A stretch of DNA of 64,000 nucleotides from JAKZVK01 sp965248255 (GTDB taxonomy: Bacteria; Acidobacteriota; Terriglobia; Bryobacterales; UBA6623): contig CBDFIW010000001.1 of assembly GCA_965248255.1 (NCBI GenBank), positions 248,001 through 312,000 on the forward strand, in the 5' to 3' direction. This document shows positions 1-8,846 of the stretch, in pieces (within the stretch, counting starts at the first letter, position 1; the number at the start of each line of letters is the position of its first letter). The notes under the pieces were generated by a model that was given only the letters and a program-made list of their open reading frames with translations, was not told where the DNA came from and made no database searches. The position numbers were made by a program, and so were the translations under genes.

Positions 1-771
1 CCGGCACCCCTGTTTCAATCCTTGAGAAACGGCATGCAGCAACTCACCGACGCTCTTGCCGGGCGGATACGGGGCCGTGTGCGAATGGTCACGGCAACGG
101 TGGAGAGTCTGGATAGGCTTCCGGCGGGCTATCACTTGCGGACGAGCGCCGGGCCACTCGAGGCCCAGCAGGTCGTCCTGGCAGCACCGGCCTACCGCGC
201 GGGCGACGTGGTGAAGCAACTCGACCCTGGCCTGGCCGATCTGCTGCTCGCGGTCCCCTACCATTCCTCGATCACGATCACACTGCTCTACGCCAGGCCC
301 GAGTTCGATCACCGTCTGAATGGCTTCGGGTACCTCGTCCCACGGGCTGAGGGCAAAAACCTGGCGGCGTGTACCTGGGTGAATACGAAGTTCCGGTACC
401 GCGCCGACCGAAAAACGGGGCTCCTACGGGCTTTTCTGGCGGGTGACAAGGCCGAGCAACAGCTCCGGGCGAGCGACGGCGAGCTGGCCGACCTAGCACA
501 CCGAGAAGTGAGCGAAGCCATGAGGTTCGAGGCCCGCCCAGGGACGTTCCGGGTGCAGCGCTGGGAGCGCGCCATGGCGCAGTACGAAGTCGGACATCAA
601 AAGCTGCTCGACGCGATGAATGGGCGGCTCAGGGGCTTGCCCGGGCTATATTTTGGGGGTAACGGCTTCACGGGGATCGGTATCCCGGATTGTGTTCGCC
701 GGAGCCGATCGATCGCCGAACAGGTGGCCGAACGGACGGGGGCAAACCTTGGCCGGCCGGCCTTCCGGTAA
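1..771 (+). CDS. hemY: Protoporphyrinogen oxidase, C-terminal part (5' end outside window)
   Basis: The reading frame is open from base 1, so the gene starts upstream; the first in-frame residues (P-A-P-L-F-Q-S-L-R-N-G-M-Q) match the 'SLRGGMQ' region just after the FAD/substrate core of oxygen-dependent protoporphyrinogen oxidases. About 257 residues remain. The C-terminus holds the family's closing FAD motif, G-L-Y-F-G-G-N-G-F-T-G-I-G-I-P-D-C, near residues 205-225 of the visible part. The enzyme oxidises protoporphyrinogen IX (or coproporphyrinogen III in related enzymes) in haem synthesis. The two substrates cannot be told apart from this fragment. Confidence 0.82.
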   Translation, partial: PAPLFQSLRNGMQQLTDALAGRIRGRVRMVTATVESLDRLPAGYHLRTSAGPLEAQQVVLAAPAYRAGDVVKQLDPGLADLLLAVPYHSSITITLLYARPEFDHRLNGFGYLVPRAEGKNLAACTWVNTKFRYRADRKTGLLRAFLAGDKAEQQLRASDGELADLAHREVSEAMRFEARPGTFRVQRWERAMAQYEVGHQKLLDAMNGRLRGLPGLYFGGNGFTGIGIPDCVRRSRSIAEQVAERTGANLGRPAFR

Positions 772-969
772 CGCTCGGCGTCAGTCTTGCAACATCTTCT
801 TCGACACAGCCTTCGTCTAAAACCTTGGGGCAGTCGTCCTATTTCAAGGAGGGCGTGGCTCCTGCGGGAGCGGCCAGGGGCTGGTCCGCTTAAGCCTTGT
901 AGCCCCGCGAGACCCGGGCTCGAAGCTTAAGCCACTGAAAAGAAGTTAGTTGCTTCCAGTGATCCAGCT

Positions 970-1725
970 ATGATATGGTTTGAGATGAAGAGGCCAGCTA
1001 GCTTCTGGCTGCTCGCGGTAGTCTCGCTCGCTCAGGCGAGCCCCCCGCCCATGGCGGGCCGTGATCAGCAGAGGCCCGCAGCTTCGTGGCGCTACGAGGT
1101 TCGGGAAGATAGGCGCACGGGCCGTTTGGTTCGGGTGGTTGTCTTTGGGAAGAGCAATCCCGCGCTTGCAAGTGCCAAAACGAGCGACATCGCACCGGGC
1201 AGCTCGGTTGTCCAAGGTCGCTCTGCTCGGGTTGGGCAGTCTGGCACTATTGCCCGAGTGGATATTGATGCCCTGGTGCGGTCCGCTGCCCGCCGGCACC
1301 GCGTGGACGCGCAGTTGGTTCGCGAGGTGATCCGGCAGGAGAGTGGCTACGATCTGTTCGCGGTCTCGTCAAAAGGGGCCTGCGGGCTGATGCAGTTGAT
1401 GCCCGAAACCGCTCGCCGGTTTGGGGTAAAGGATATTTTCGATCCCGCCGAAAATGTCGAAGGTGGAGTGAAATATCTCCGCCATTTGATGGATCGCTAC
1501 GATGGTGACCCGTCGCTCACTCTCGCCGCCTACAACGCCGGTGAAGGCGCCGTCGACAGTTATGGTGGCGTGCCTCCCTACCGGGAGACTGAAGACTATG
1601 TGCAGCGGATCACCAATCGCTATGGGATCCTCAGCGATTCCGTCTCGGATGCCTCGGGCGCCACGGTAGGACACGTGGTAGCCCGGCAGACGCCTTCGGG
1701 CGTGCTGGTCTTCGAGATCGAGTGA
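970..1725 (+). CDS. Secreted SLT-domain lytic transglycosylase
   Basis: A 251-residue protein with a cleavable N-terminal signal (K-R-P-A-S-F-W-L-L-A-V-V-S-L-A-Q-A) and a C-terminal SLT (goose-lysozyme-like) domain from about residue 98. The catalytic Glu lies in I-R-Q-E-S-G-Y (about Glu124), followed by the family motifs G-L-M-Q-L-M-P and A-A-Y-N-A-G-E-G-A-V. It should cleave murein glycan strands to 1,6-anhydro products in the periplasm. The start may be the ATG at 985, directly before the signal peptide; 970 is the longest form. It lies 7 bases upstream of an amidase gene on the same strand, so the two wall hydrolases probably form one operon. Confidence 0.85.
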   Translation: MIWFEMKRPASFWLLAVVSLAQASPPPMAGRDQQRPAASWRYEVREDRRTGRLVRVVVFGKSNPALASAKTSDIAPGSSVVQGRSARVGQSGTIARVDIDALVRSAARRHRVDAQLVREVIRQESGYDLFAVSSKGACGLMQLMPETARRFGVKDIFDPAENVEGGVKYLRHLMDRYDGDPSLTLAAYNAGEGAVDSYGGVPPYRETEDYVQRITNRYGILSDSVSDASGATVGHVVARQTPSGVLVFEIE

Positions 1726-1732
1726 GGGAATC

Positions 1733-3955
1733 ATGCCTTCTCTCTGGCATCGAGGCCGGGGAAGCTGGTCCCTGGCAGCGGGACTCGTGGCCGGGCTATT
1801 CTTCCTGGCTTCCCCCCTGCTTGCGGGGGCGAAAGCATCCTCTGCGCCCGCAAAGGACGACCACGCCTACGCAACCCTCTTGTTGGAGGACTTGCGCGCA
1901 GTGCCGAGTTTCGAACTCGGACCCAATCAATACCAGTTGGTGATTGAGGCTTTCCGCAAGACCTACCGATCGGACCCGACGGACGCCCATAGGGAAGAAA
2001 GTCTGCTGGCCATCGGCCGCCTCTATGAGGAGATGGCAGCCAGGTTCGATGACACCTCTCACCATGGGAGATCTATCGAGGCGTACCGTGCCCTGCTGAC
2101 CGAGTTTCCCGATACCTCGCGACGAGCCGAGGTTGTTGATTCGATTCGGGCCTCGGGAGAGGAGCCACCCCGAAGGCCAGGGAGCGGCGAGGCAACAGGA
2201 GTAGCGCCGCCGCCCCTCGTCTCCCTTGATGGGAAGGGGGTTCGGTCTGGGGCCATGCCCGTCGAGACAAGCCGGGCTTCGTCTCGAGAGTCGAAAGTGG
2301 CGCGGGTTCGACAGGTGCGCTACTGGTCCCATCCCGACTACACGCGGATCATCATCGAGCTTGACCGCAAGACTAAATACAAGTACGACCGTGTGGCAGG
2401 TCCCGAGCGAATGTATTTTGATTTCCTCGGCTCGCGCTTGGACACAGCGCTCCAACGTTCCGCCGTGCTGGAGGTCAATGATCCCACTGTCCAGCGTATC
2501 CGTGTCGGGCAGAACCGGCGCACTATCGGCCGGGTAGTGCTCGACCTTGCATCGCGCGCGCCCTTTTCGGTCTCGTGGCTTTCGAATCCGCCGCGTCTGG
2601 CGATCGAGCTGCGAACAAAGCCGAAGGAGCTTTTCGCCGAAAAAGGCGCGCCGCCGGCTGAGCTGCCGCGTCCGGACCGTTCTTTCCAGGAGGCGTTGCG
2701 CGGAGTGAGTGAGACGTCCCCGGCCGTTTTGAACCCCTGGCCGCAAGAGACGCCGGAACCAACCGAGATCGCCCATCAGGATGTCAATACAGATGTCAAT
2801 ATAAATGCCCGCGTGACCGCTGTGACATCGGAACCGATCCCGCCGCCATGGGACGAAGAGAATCAGCCGTCCGGCGCGGGCGCGACGCTGATGGTGAAAG
2901 CGGACCGGCCCCCCGACCCACCGCCCCGGATCTTCGAGCGGTACGAGCCTCGCTTTGTCGGAAATCGCCCGCCCGAGCGCGTGGCGTTGGAGCCTCTAAA
3001 CTGGAGCCCCGTCGTAGGAGCCTCTCACGGGAGCGCCACGGGGGTGGGTGATTCGGCGCAGATTACGGCGGTTCTTGTGCGGCCCGACGTGGGAAACCTT
3101 CCCCGGCCGGCCCCGGAGACGCAAACCTTGGCGAAGCTTACTCCGCCGCCGGCTTCCCCGGCCGTTGAGCTCGAGCCTCCCAAACCCGCCAAGGCCACCA
3201 GCCGCGGCCAGCGAAACCTGATCCGGGCGCTGGGCCTCAAGTTGGGCCGGGTCGTCATCGACCCGGGGCATGGCGGTCGTCACACGGGCAGTATCGGCCC
3301 CACCGGCCTTATGGAGAAGGACGTGGTCAACGACATCGCGCAACGCCTGGGCGCTCTGATCGAGCAGGGGCTGGGCGCCGAGGTGATCTACACGCGCACA
3401 GACGACCGCTTCGTTTCCCTTCGCCGACGGACGCAACTTGCGAACGATCAGCAAGCCGACCTGTTTATCTCAATCCACGTCAACGCCGCCAGGCAGCGTA
3501 GCGTCCGCGGCGTCGAGACCTACTACCTGAACTTCACGACGGATAAGTGGGCGATGGCGGTAGCTTCTCGTGAAAACGCCGCAGCCAATCGCTCAGTCCA
3601 CGAACTTCAGGACTTGCTGTCGAAGATCGCATTGAAAGAAACCATCGACGAGTCTCGGGAGTTCGCGGCGAAAGTGCAGAGCACCCTACACGGCGGCCTC
3701 GCAAAAGACATCAAGGGCCTGCGCAATCGTGGAGTCCGCAAGGCGCCCCTGATGGTCCTGATTGGCTCCAAGATGCCGGCCATTCTCGTCGAGATCGGGT
3801 TCATCAGCAACCCCCGAGAGGAAAAGCTCCTCAAGGGCAGTACCCATCGGCAGAAGGTTGCGCAGCACATCTACAGCGGCGTCGCCGGCTACGCTGATAC
3901 GCTCAGCACCTTCCAGGTGTCCCAGAAGAAAGCCAAGCCGTCGGGCGACGACTAA
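1733..3955 (+). CDS. amiC: N-acetylmuramoyl-L-alanine amidase with AMIN domain (AmiC-like)
   Basis: A 740-residue exported protein: signal/anchor (residues 10-32), a helical TPR-like segment (about 40-140), an AMIN domain (about 190-295, R-Q-V-R-Y-W-S-H-P-D-Y-T-R-I), a Pro-rich linker, and a C-terminal Amidase_3 domain from about residue 504. The amidase carries the zinc motifs V-I-D-P-G-H-G-G and I-S-I-H-V-N-A and the catalytic Glu of I-L-V-E-I-G-F-I-S-N. The family cleaves the bond between MurNAc and the stem peptide at the septum, and AMIN targets it to the wall. GGGA lies just before the ATG. The TPR-like front and long linker make it much longer than E. coli AmiC (about 417 residues). 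It ends 14 bases from a convergent gene. Confidence 0.88.
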   Translation: MPSLWHRGRGSWSLAAGLVAGLFFLASPLLAGAKASSAPAKDDHAYATLLLEDLRAVPSFELGPNQYQLVIEAFRKTYRSDPTDAHREESLLAIGRLYEEMAARFDDTSHHGRSIEAYRALLTEFPDTSRRAEVVDSIRASGEEPPRRPGSGEATGVAPPPLVSLDGKGVRSGAMPVETSRASSRESKVARVRQVRYWSHPDYTRIIIELDRKTKYKYDRVAGPERMYFDFLGSRLDTALQRSAVLEVNDPTVQRIRVGQNRRTIGRVVLDLASRAPFSVSWLSNPPRLAIELRTKPKELFAEKGAPPAELPRPDRSFQEALRGVSETSPAVLNPWPQETPEPTEIAHQDVNTDVNINARVTAVTSEPIPPPWDEENQPSGAGATLMVKADRPPDPPPRIFERYEPRFVGNRPPERVALEPLNWSPVVGASHGSATGVGDSAQITAVLVRPDVGNLPRPAPETQTLAKLTPPPASPAVELEPPKPAKATSRGQRNLIRALGLKLGRVVIDPGHGGRHTGSIGPTGLMEKDVVNDIAQRLGALIEQGLGAEVIYTRTDDRFVSLRRRTQLANDQQADLFISIHVNAARQRSVRGVETYYLNFTTDKWAMAVASRENAAANRSVHELQDLLSKIALKETIDESREFAAKVQSTLHGGLAKDIKGLRNRGVRKAPLMVLIGSKMPAILVEIGFISNPREEKLLKGSTHRQKVAQHIYSGVAGYADTLSTFQVSQKKAKPSGDD

Positions 3956-3969
3956 GTAACCCTACACCT

Positions 3970-5505
3970 TTAGCGACCGCAACACTTCCCGCGCCTGGAG
4001 AACGACTTTCGAATCCGGCTCTCCCTCCCGCGTAAGTTGTACACTGCCGTCGCAAGCATGTGCGGGCGCCACGGCGAACTGACGAGCCGGTAATCCTCGA
4101 AGATCGCCGCCGCGTATTTGTAGTCATGGGCGTCGGTACCCTTGGAAAAAACCAGCCGCCCGGCCGCACGCCGGAACGCGTCAGCCTTGGGGTGTTGCCG
4201 TGCGTAGGCGAGGGCTTGTCGGGCCGTTCCCATCGGGTCGCGAGCGAGCCCAGCCAAAATCTCATTCGCACCCTCTTCCGCACCCGACGCAACCTCAGAC
4301 TCGCTCAATTCGGTGATCTTCGTCTTGCCAAACTCCGGATCGTTTGAGACGAAGTTCGCAAACTGGCTCATCCAACCAATCGCCTGCAGAAGTAAGAGCA
4401 GACGGGTCTCGTTGTCGCTGCTGGTGCGAAAAGCGTAGTGCAACGCATTCGCTGAGGTGACGGTGTGAATCCCGTAGATGCCGGGCCGCCGCATCATCAG
4501 CTCACCCGCCGCTAGGTGCACACCATCCCAAAGGCTCGACACTCGGCCCTTGCCACTGACGAGAACGCTCACGGCGTGCTGGCAAGCCTCATCGGTCTTC
4601 CCCTCTCGAGCGAAGTGCAGAACCTTTTCGATCGGACCCTTGTTCCCCTGGCCGCTGTCAGGCCGTGTCCAGTCTCCGGGCAGCTTGGCAGCGGCTTGGC
4701 GCCGCCGCTCGAGATTCGGCAGGTAACACTGGTCCTCGTAGGCGTAGTCGTTGACGCGCTCTTTCTTGCCGTAGTCCAAAAGCCCCAGCACCAGCGAGCG
4801 GAGCGTCGGCTCGGCGTGCTGCCAACCGATGGTCTGCAAGGTACGCCAGGAGTTCGCGACGAAGATCGCCTTGTGGCCGATGTTGCGGTAGTCCCGCGCT
4901 CCGTACCGCCACAAACCCTCGATCACTTCGTGCGCCCCGCGACTTCGGACGAGCGCCGCAATCGCCCGGTCGGCCCGTGGCTCGTCCCAATCATCCATCG
5001 CTGCCCGAAACTCGCTCCACGCTCGCTCGGCCGGTGGAAGCCGGCCCCTCACCGGCCGCAGGTGGAAGTCACCTTTATCGACGTCCTGCTGTTGGGCTGC
5101 CTTGAAATAGTCGAGCGCCCAGAACAACGGCAGCAGCCTTTCCCGCACCGGAGCGTCGAGACTTAGCTGATGGGCGGAATGGATGACGAATACGCAATGA
5201 AACTTGAAGCCCGGCGGTTGTGGATTGACGTTCCGAATCCCGGCGAGAAACAGCGCCGCCAGAAACTGCCGATAGGAAACGCCCGCCCGAAGCTGGTCGG
5301 CCATCCGCTCGAAGCATTTCTCGCGCGGCGTACGCTCGATCAATCGCACGAGCGGCTCGATCTCGGGCCGCAAGCGGACCAGGGCGGGCGTGATCTTAGT
5401 CTCGGCCGCCCGAAGCCCACGGGGCGATAGCAGTAACCCGCTGCCACTCAAGCTCCCCAATAGACCAACCGTCTGCTTCAGAAAAGACCGCCGGGGTTGT
5501 CGCAT
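3970..5505 (-). CDS. Tat-exported conserved protein of unknown function
   Basis: The protein is 511 residues and opens with a twin-arginine signal (R-R-S-F-L-K followed by a short hydrophobic Leu/Gly stretch), so it is probably exported folded, perhaps with a cofactor. The rest is rich in helix-forming residues. It has several conserved-looking His/Trp segments, such as F-H-C-V-F-V-I-H-S-A-H-Q-L near residue 110 and D-Y-R-N-I-G-H-K-A-I-F-V-A-N near residue 215, which could bind a metal. The spacing of His and aromatic residues loosely recalls questin-oxidase-like helical proteins, but this is not strong enough for a functional call. It is convergent with the amidase gene and downstream of metX-metW, with 93 bases between it and metW. 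Confidence 0.75.
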   Translation of the reverse strand: MRQPRRSFLKQTVGLLGSLSGSGLLLSPRGLRAAETKITPALVRLRPEIEPLVRLIERTPREKCFERMADQLRAGVSYRQFLAALFLAGIRNVNPQPPGFKFHCVFVIHSAHQLSLDAPVRERLLPLFWALDYFKAAQQQDVDKGDFHLRPVRGRLPPAERAWSEFRAAMDDWDEPRADRAIAALVRSRGAHEVIEGLWRYGARDYRNIGHKAIFVANSWRTLQTIGWQHAEPTLRSLVLGLLDYGKKERVNDYAYEDQCYLPNLERRRQAAAKLPGDWTRPDSGQGNKGPIEKVLHFAREGKTDEACQHAVSVLVSGKGRVSSLWDGVHLAAGELMMRRPGIYGIHTVTSANALHYAFRTSSDNETRLLLLLQAIGWMSQFANFVSNDPEFGKTKITELSESEVASGAEEGANEILAGLARDPMGTARQALAYARQHPKADAFRRAAGRLVFSKGTDAHDYKYAAAIFEDYRLVSSPWRPHMLATAVYNLRGRESRIRKSFSRRGKCCGR

Positions 5506-5598
5506 GGTGATTCCAAGCCGATCCGTGACTGTCCGACAGCCGTCGGCTGACTGCCTGACAGAACCATCTCGGCGTGATTGATCGCGCCGTCGCTTTCC

Positions 5599-6225
5599 CT
5601 ACCCGCGCAACAGATAGACCGCGACGTCCGCGCGAAACGACGGCCACAGCCGGATTCGGCGGTCGCGCCGCAGGAAGTACGACTGCTCGATGTGCAGGCC
5701 TTGCTGCTGTACAGCCTCTTCGAAGTCGAGAATAGTTACGAAGTGGATGTTCGGGGTGTCGTACCACTCGTGCGGCAGATGGCGTGTCTTCGGCGCCCGT
5801 CCAGTCCAGGCCAGCGACGCGCGGACCGACCAGTGGCCAAAGTTCGGGAAGGCGACGATCACGCGCCGGCCGACCCGTACCATCTGGCGCAGGACGTTCA
5901 TCGGCCGGTGGGTTTCCTGCAGCGTTTGACTCAGCACCACGTAGTCAAAGCAGTGCTCCGGATAATCCGCCAGACCTGTGTCGATGTTGCCCTGGTAGAC
6001 CGAGAGCCCGTGTGCGACACACTTGCGCACCTTGTCGGGCGAGATCTCGACACCACGGGCCTTCACACCCTTGCGATCGACCAACCACGCCAACAGATCT
6101 CCCTCACCGCAGCCTAAATCCAGCACACTGGTCCCTTCCGCAACCAGCTCTTCGATGATGGCGTAGTCCCTCCGTCCCAGAACCTCGGGGACTATCGAAC
6201 TCAGCGTGGCTTCTGCGGTCGCCAT
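5599..6225 (-). CDS. metW: Methionine biosynthesis protein MetW (SAM-dependent methyltransferase fold)
   Basis: A 208-residue class I methyltransferase-like protein with the SAM-binding motif V-L-D-L-G-C-G-E-G-D-L-L near residues 34-45 and the MetW-specific segments V-V-L-S-Q-T-L-Q-E and F-P-N-F-G-H-W. Length and motifs fit MetW throughout. MetW is genetically linked to homoserine acyltransferase MetX and is reported to support its activity. Here it lies downstream of metX on the same strand, 218 bases apart, which supports the call. The catalytic role of MetW itself is not settled in the family. Confidence 0.9.
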   Translation of the reverse strand: MATAEATLSSIVPEVLGRRDYAIIEELVAEGTSVLDLGCGEGDLLAWLVDRKGVKARGVEISPDKVRKCVAHGLSVYQGNIDTGLADYPEHCFDYVVLSQTLQETHRPMNVLRQMVRVGRRVIVAFPNFGHWSVRASLAWTGRAPKTRHLPHEWYDTPNIHFVTILDFEEAVQQQGLHIEQSYFLRRDRRIRLWPSFRADVAVYLLRG

Positions 6226-6443
6226 GGGCCTGTGTTTCCGCCGTACGGGACGTAGGTCTATTATAGTCGCGGGTCTATTGTGGAAGCGTTGCGGCTGCCA
6301 CCGTGCAAGACGAGCTGCTTACGCTATCGGACGCTGTTCAGGCCTGCTTCGGTTTCGTCGGAGGTTGGGCTTGCTGAGTGACGCGGTGGATAGACAAAAC
6401 AAGGATCGGCGACAGGCTCGAAGAGGCGGACAAGGATGCGAGT

Positions 6444-7547
6444 CTAGCCCCGCTCCGACCTCGCAGGTGAAGCCGGCATCGGCAGGCGCTTATACGTGTT
6501 CTCTAGGAAGCTTTTGATCAGCTCGGTCTGCTCGCCGACCTCGACCAGGAACGCGTCATGCCCGTAGTTCGACGGCAGCTCGACATAGGCCACATCGAGG
6601 TTGCGGCTGCGCAACGCGCGTACGATCTCCTGCGATTGGTAAGACGGGTATAGCCAGTCCGACGTGAAACTGAGGGCCAGAAACCGCGCCTCCGTGTTCG
6701 AGAAGGCGTCGCCCAATGAAGAGTGGCCCTCGGCCAGGTCAAATGAGTCCATCGCTCGCGTGATCGCTAGGTACGAGTTGGCGTCGAAGCGGTCCACGAA
6801 CTGTCCGCCGCGATGGCGCAGGTAGCTCTCGACTTCGAACAGATCGCTCTCGGCGATGTTCGCGTCGCCTTCGGTTCTGCGCCGCCGTCCGAACTTCTCA
6901 CGCATCGAGTCGTCACTCATGTAGGTGATGTGGCCGACCATGCGTGCCACCGCTAGACCGCGCGCTGGCGGCGGACCGCCATAATAGTTGCCGCTCTTCC
7001 AGTCCGGATCCGCCATGATCGCCTGCCGGCCGACTTCGTTAAACGCGATCTGCTGCGCCGAATGGCGACGAGCGCCCGCGATCGGGATGGCCGAAGCAAC
7101 GGCGTCGGGATAGTCCACGATCCACTGCAGCGCCTGCATGACGCCCATCGAGCCGCCCGCGACCGACAGCAGCCGCTCGATGCGCAGGTGCTCGATCAGC
7201 CGCTTCTGCAGCCGCACCATGTCGGGGACGGTCACGAACGGGAAACGAGAGCCGAAGGGCTGCCCGGTGCGAGGGTCAATCGAACCCGGCCCGGTCGTGC
7301 CCTGGCACCCGCCCAAGACGTTCGAGCAGATGATGAAGTACTTGTTCGTGTCGAACGCCTTGCCGGGCCCGATCATGTTGTCCCACCAGCCCGGCTTGCC
7401 GTCGTCGGCGCTGATGCCCGCGGCGTGCGCGTCCCCGGAGAACGCATGCAGAATCAGTACCGCGTTCGCGTTCTCACCGTCCAAACTGCCATAGGTTTCG
7501 TAAGCGACTTCGACCCGGCTCAAAACTTCCCCGCTATCGAGCGTCAA
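6444..7547 (-). CDS. metX: Homoserine O-acetyltransferase/succinyltransferase MetX
   Basis: An alpha/beta-hydrolase-fold acyltransferase of 367 residues that acylates homoserine in methionine synthesis. It shows V-A-Y-E-T-Y-G, the G-P-G motif, the nucleophile elbow G-G-S-M-G-V-M-Q, and the C-terminal catalytic Asp (F-T-S-D-W-L-Y-P) and His (Y-G-H-D-A-F-L). The given start is a TTG. Homology continues upstream in frame: the nine codons before it read V-E-T-Q-F-A-R-F-E-E, as in other MetX N-termini. No ATG, GTG or TTG exists between there and the upstream stop, so the true start is either this TTG or a non-standard codon such as ATA/ATC. metW follows downstream. Confidence 0.92.
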   Translation of the reverse strand: MTLDSGEVLSRVEVAYETYGSLDGENANAVLILHAFSGDAHAAGISADDGKPGWWDNMIGPGKAFDTNKYFIICSNVLGGCQGTTGPGSIDPRTGQPFGSRFPFVTVPDMVRLQKRLIEHLRIERLLSVAGGSMGVMQALQWIVDYPDAVASAIPIAGARRHSAQQIAFNEVGRQAIMADPDWKSGNYYGGPPPARGLAVARMVGHITYMSDDSMREKFGRRRRTEGDANIAESDLFEVESYLRHRGGQFVDRFDANSYLAITRAMDSFDLAEGHSSLGDAFSNTEARFLALSFTSDWLYPSYQSQEIVRALRSRNLDVAYVELPSNYGHDAFLVEVGEQTELIKSFLENTYKRLPMPASPARSERG

Positions 7548-7986
7548 CTCCTCGAATCTGGCGAATTGTGTTTCGACGATTATGAGGGCGCACCTGCCGG
7601 GCCAGTGGCCGAGCTTGTTGACCGCAAACCTATATGATAGCCCGGATGCAGCGGAGCCCCTATCCGTAGCGGGTCAGAATTGCGCCAGCCTGGAGACGCG
7701 GATTCGCACTCGAGAATAGCTAAACCCGGGCAAGGAAGGACGCCGGAAGCGCCCTGAGGTGAAGGCAGCCGAACGCGTCACAGGCCGTAAATGACCGGCC
7801 TACAAGCGCTTCGCGCGGAAGCCGCCTGAAGGCGACTCGGGTAAAGACCATCGCCCTGGTTCGACCGTCCCGAGCAGTAGCCGCCGCCCCGAAGCGTAGC
7901 CAGATAGCCGAGAAATCTCTGCACCCTTCCCTTGCGTTCGGGCTCGGTATCTGAACACTTGAACACTGTAGAATAAGACCGCCGAC
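7548..7986. other. Intergenic region between divergent metX and DUF4202 genes
   Basis: About 440 bases without a supported gene, lying between two divergent coding regions, so promoters for both must be here. The first 80 bases next to metX still translate as MetX-like sequence. No SAM-type riboswitch was recognised by eye upstream of metX, and no convincing -35/-10 pair could be assigned. Confidence 0.4.
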
Positions 7987-8610
7987 ATGTCTGCGCGCGC
8001 CAGCTCCCCGCCGATGATCGCGAACTCGCGGCGCTTCCAGTGGGCCATCACCAAGTTGGATCAAGCGAACAGCGAAGACCCCAACCGCGAAGTCTACGAA
8101 GGGAGCGGGCACCCCAAGGAGCTGCTTTACGCCCGCCGAATGAGCGACTGGCTGGAGCGGCTGGAGCCGGAAGCGCCGGAGCCAGTCCAACTGGCCGCCC
8201 GCGCGCAGCACATCCGCCGTTGGGAGATCCCACGCGACCGCTACCCCAAGGACCGCGAAGGCTATCGCCGCTGGCGTACCGACCTTGGCCGATTTCACGC
8301 CGAGACGGCAGGCGACATCTTGCAAGAGGCCGGCTACGAGGAGGCGACGGTTGCTCGCGTGCAGTCGCTGTTGCGCAAAGAGTGCCTCAAGACGGACCCG
8401 GACTGCCAGTTGTTGGAAGACGTGATCTGCCTGGTGTTCCTCGAGTTCTACCTGGCGGCCTTTGCTCAGGGGCACGAGGAGGAAAAGCTGGTCAACATCC
8501 TCCGCCGAACCTGGCGGAAGATGTCCCCGCGGGGGCAGCAGGCCGCTCTCCAGCTCGAACTGCACGACTCTGTTCGGGCACTGGTCGAAAAGGCAGCAAC
8601 CGAACCTTGA
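7987..8610 (+). CDS. DUF4202 family protein
   Basis: A 207-residue cytoplasmic protein whose whole length matches DUF4202: A-N-S-E-D-P-N, P-K-E-L-L-Y-A-R-R-M-S-D-W-L, A-R-A-Q-H-I-R-R-W-E-I-P-R, Y-P-K-D-R-E-G-Y-R-R-W-R, L-E-D-V-I-C-L-V-F-L-E-F-Y and a C-terminal K-M-S-P-R-G. The conserved His (AQHIRRW) and the D-x-x-x-Q...E-D pair resemble the metal ligands of HD-type phosphohydrolases, so a nucleotide- or phosphate-ester hydrolase is possible but unproven. The ATG at 7987 gives full family length; a second Met 11 codons on is an alternative. Confidence 0.85.
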   Translation: MSARASSPPMIANSRRFQWAITKLDQANSEDPNREVYEGSGHPKELLYARRMSDWLERLEPEAPEPVQLAARAQHIRRWEIPRDRYPKDREGYRRWRTDLGRFHAETAGDILQEAGYEEATVARVQSLLRKECLKTDPDCQLLEDVICLVFLEFYLAAFAQGHEEEKLVNILRRTWRKMSPRGQQAALQLELHDSVRALVEKAATEP

Positions 8611-8846
8611 CCGTGGCTACGAACACAGTGGAATCCATGCCAGAACTGGCAGGAAACGTCTGGACGAAATCAGAACCCCACGCGGTAGCCCAACGACGAG
8701 GACGTTCTGTCGATTCCACTCGCAGCGAGCGACTCCGACTGACAGGCCCAGCCTCAGCGGCACCCTAACAACTTTGCGTGAACGTAGCAGGAAGATGCGA
8801 GCAAGCCGCGACACGTGGCGATCACGCCGGCAGCTCCGACATGGGT

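Noticed and set aside
1796..2776. 326-codon minus-strand open frame
   Set aside because: It is antisense to the amidase gene; no recognised motif and Arg-rich composition.
7548..7680. SAM-type riboswitch upstream of metX
   Set aside because: The methionine context makes it plausible, but no SAM-I, SAM-II or SAH core could be recognised, and part of the region still encodes MetX-like residues.
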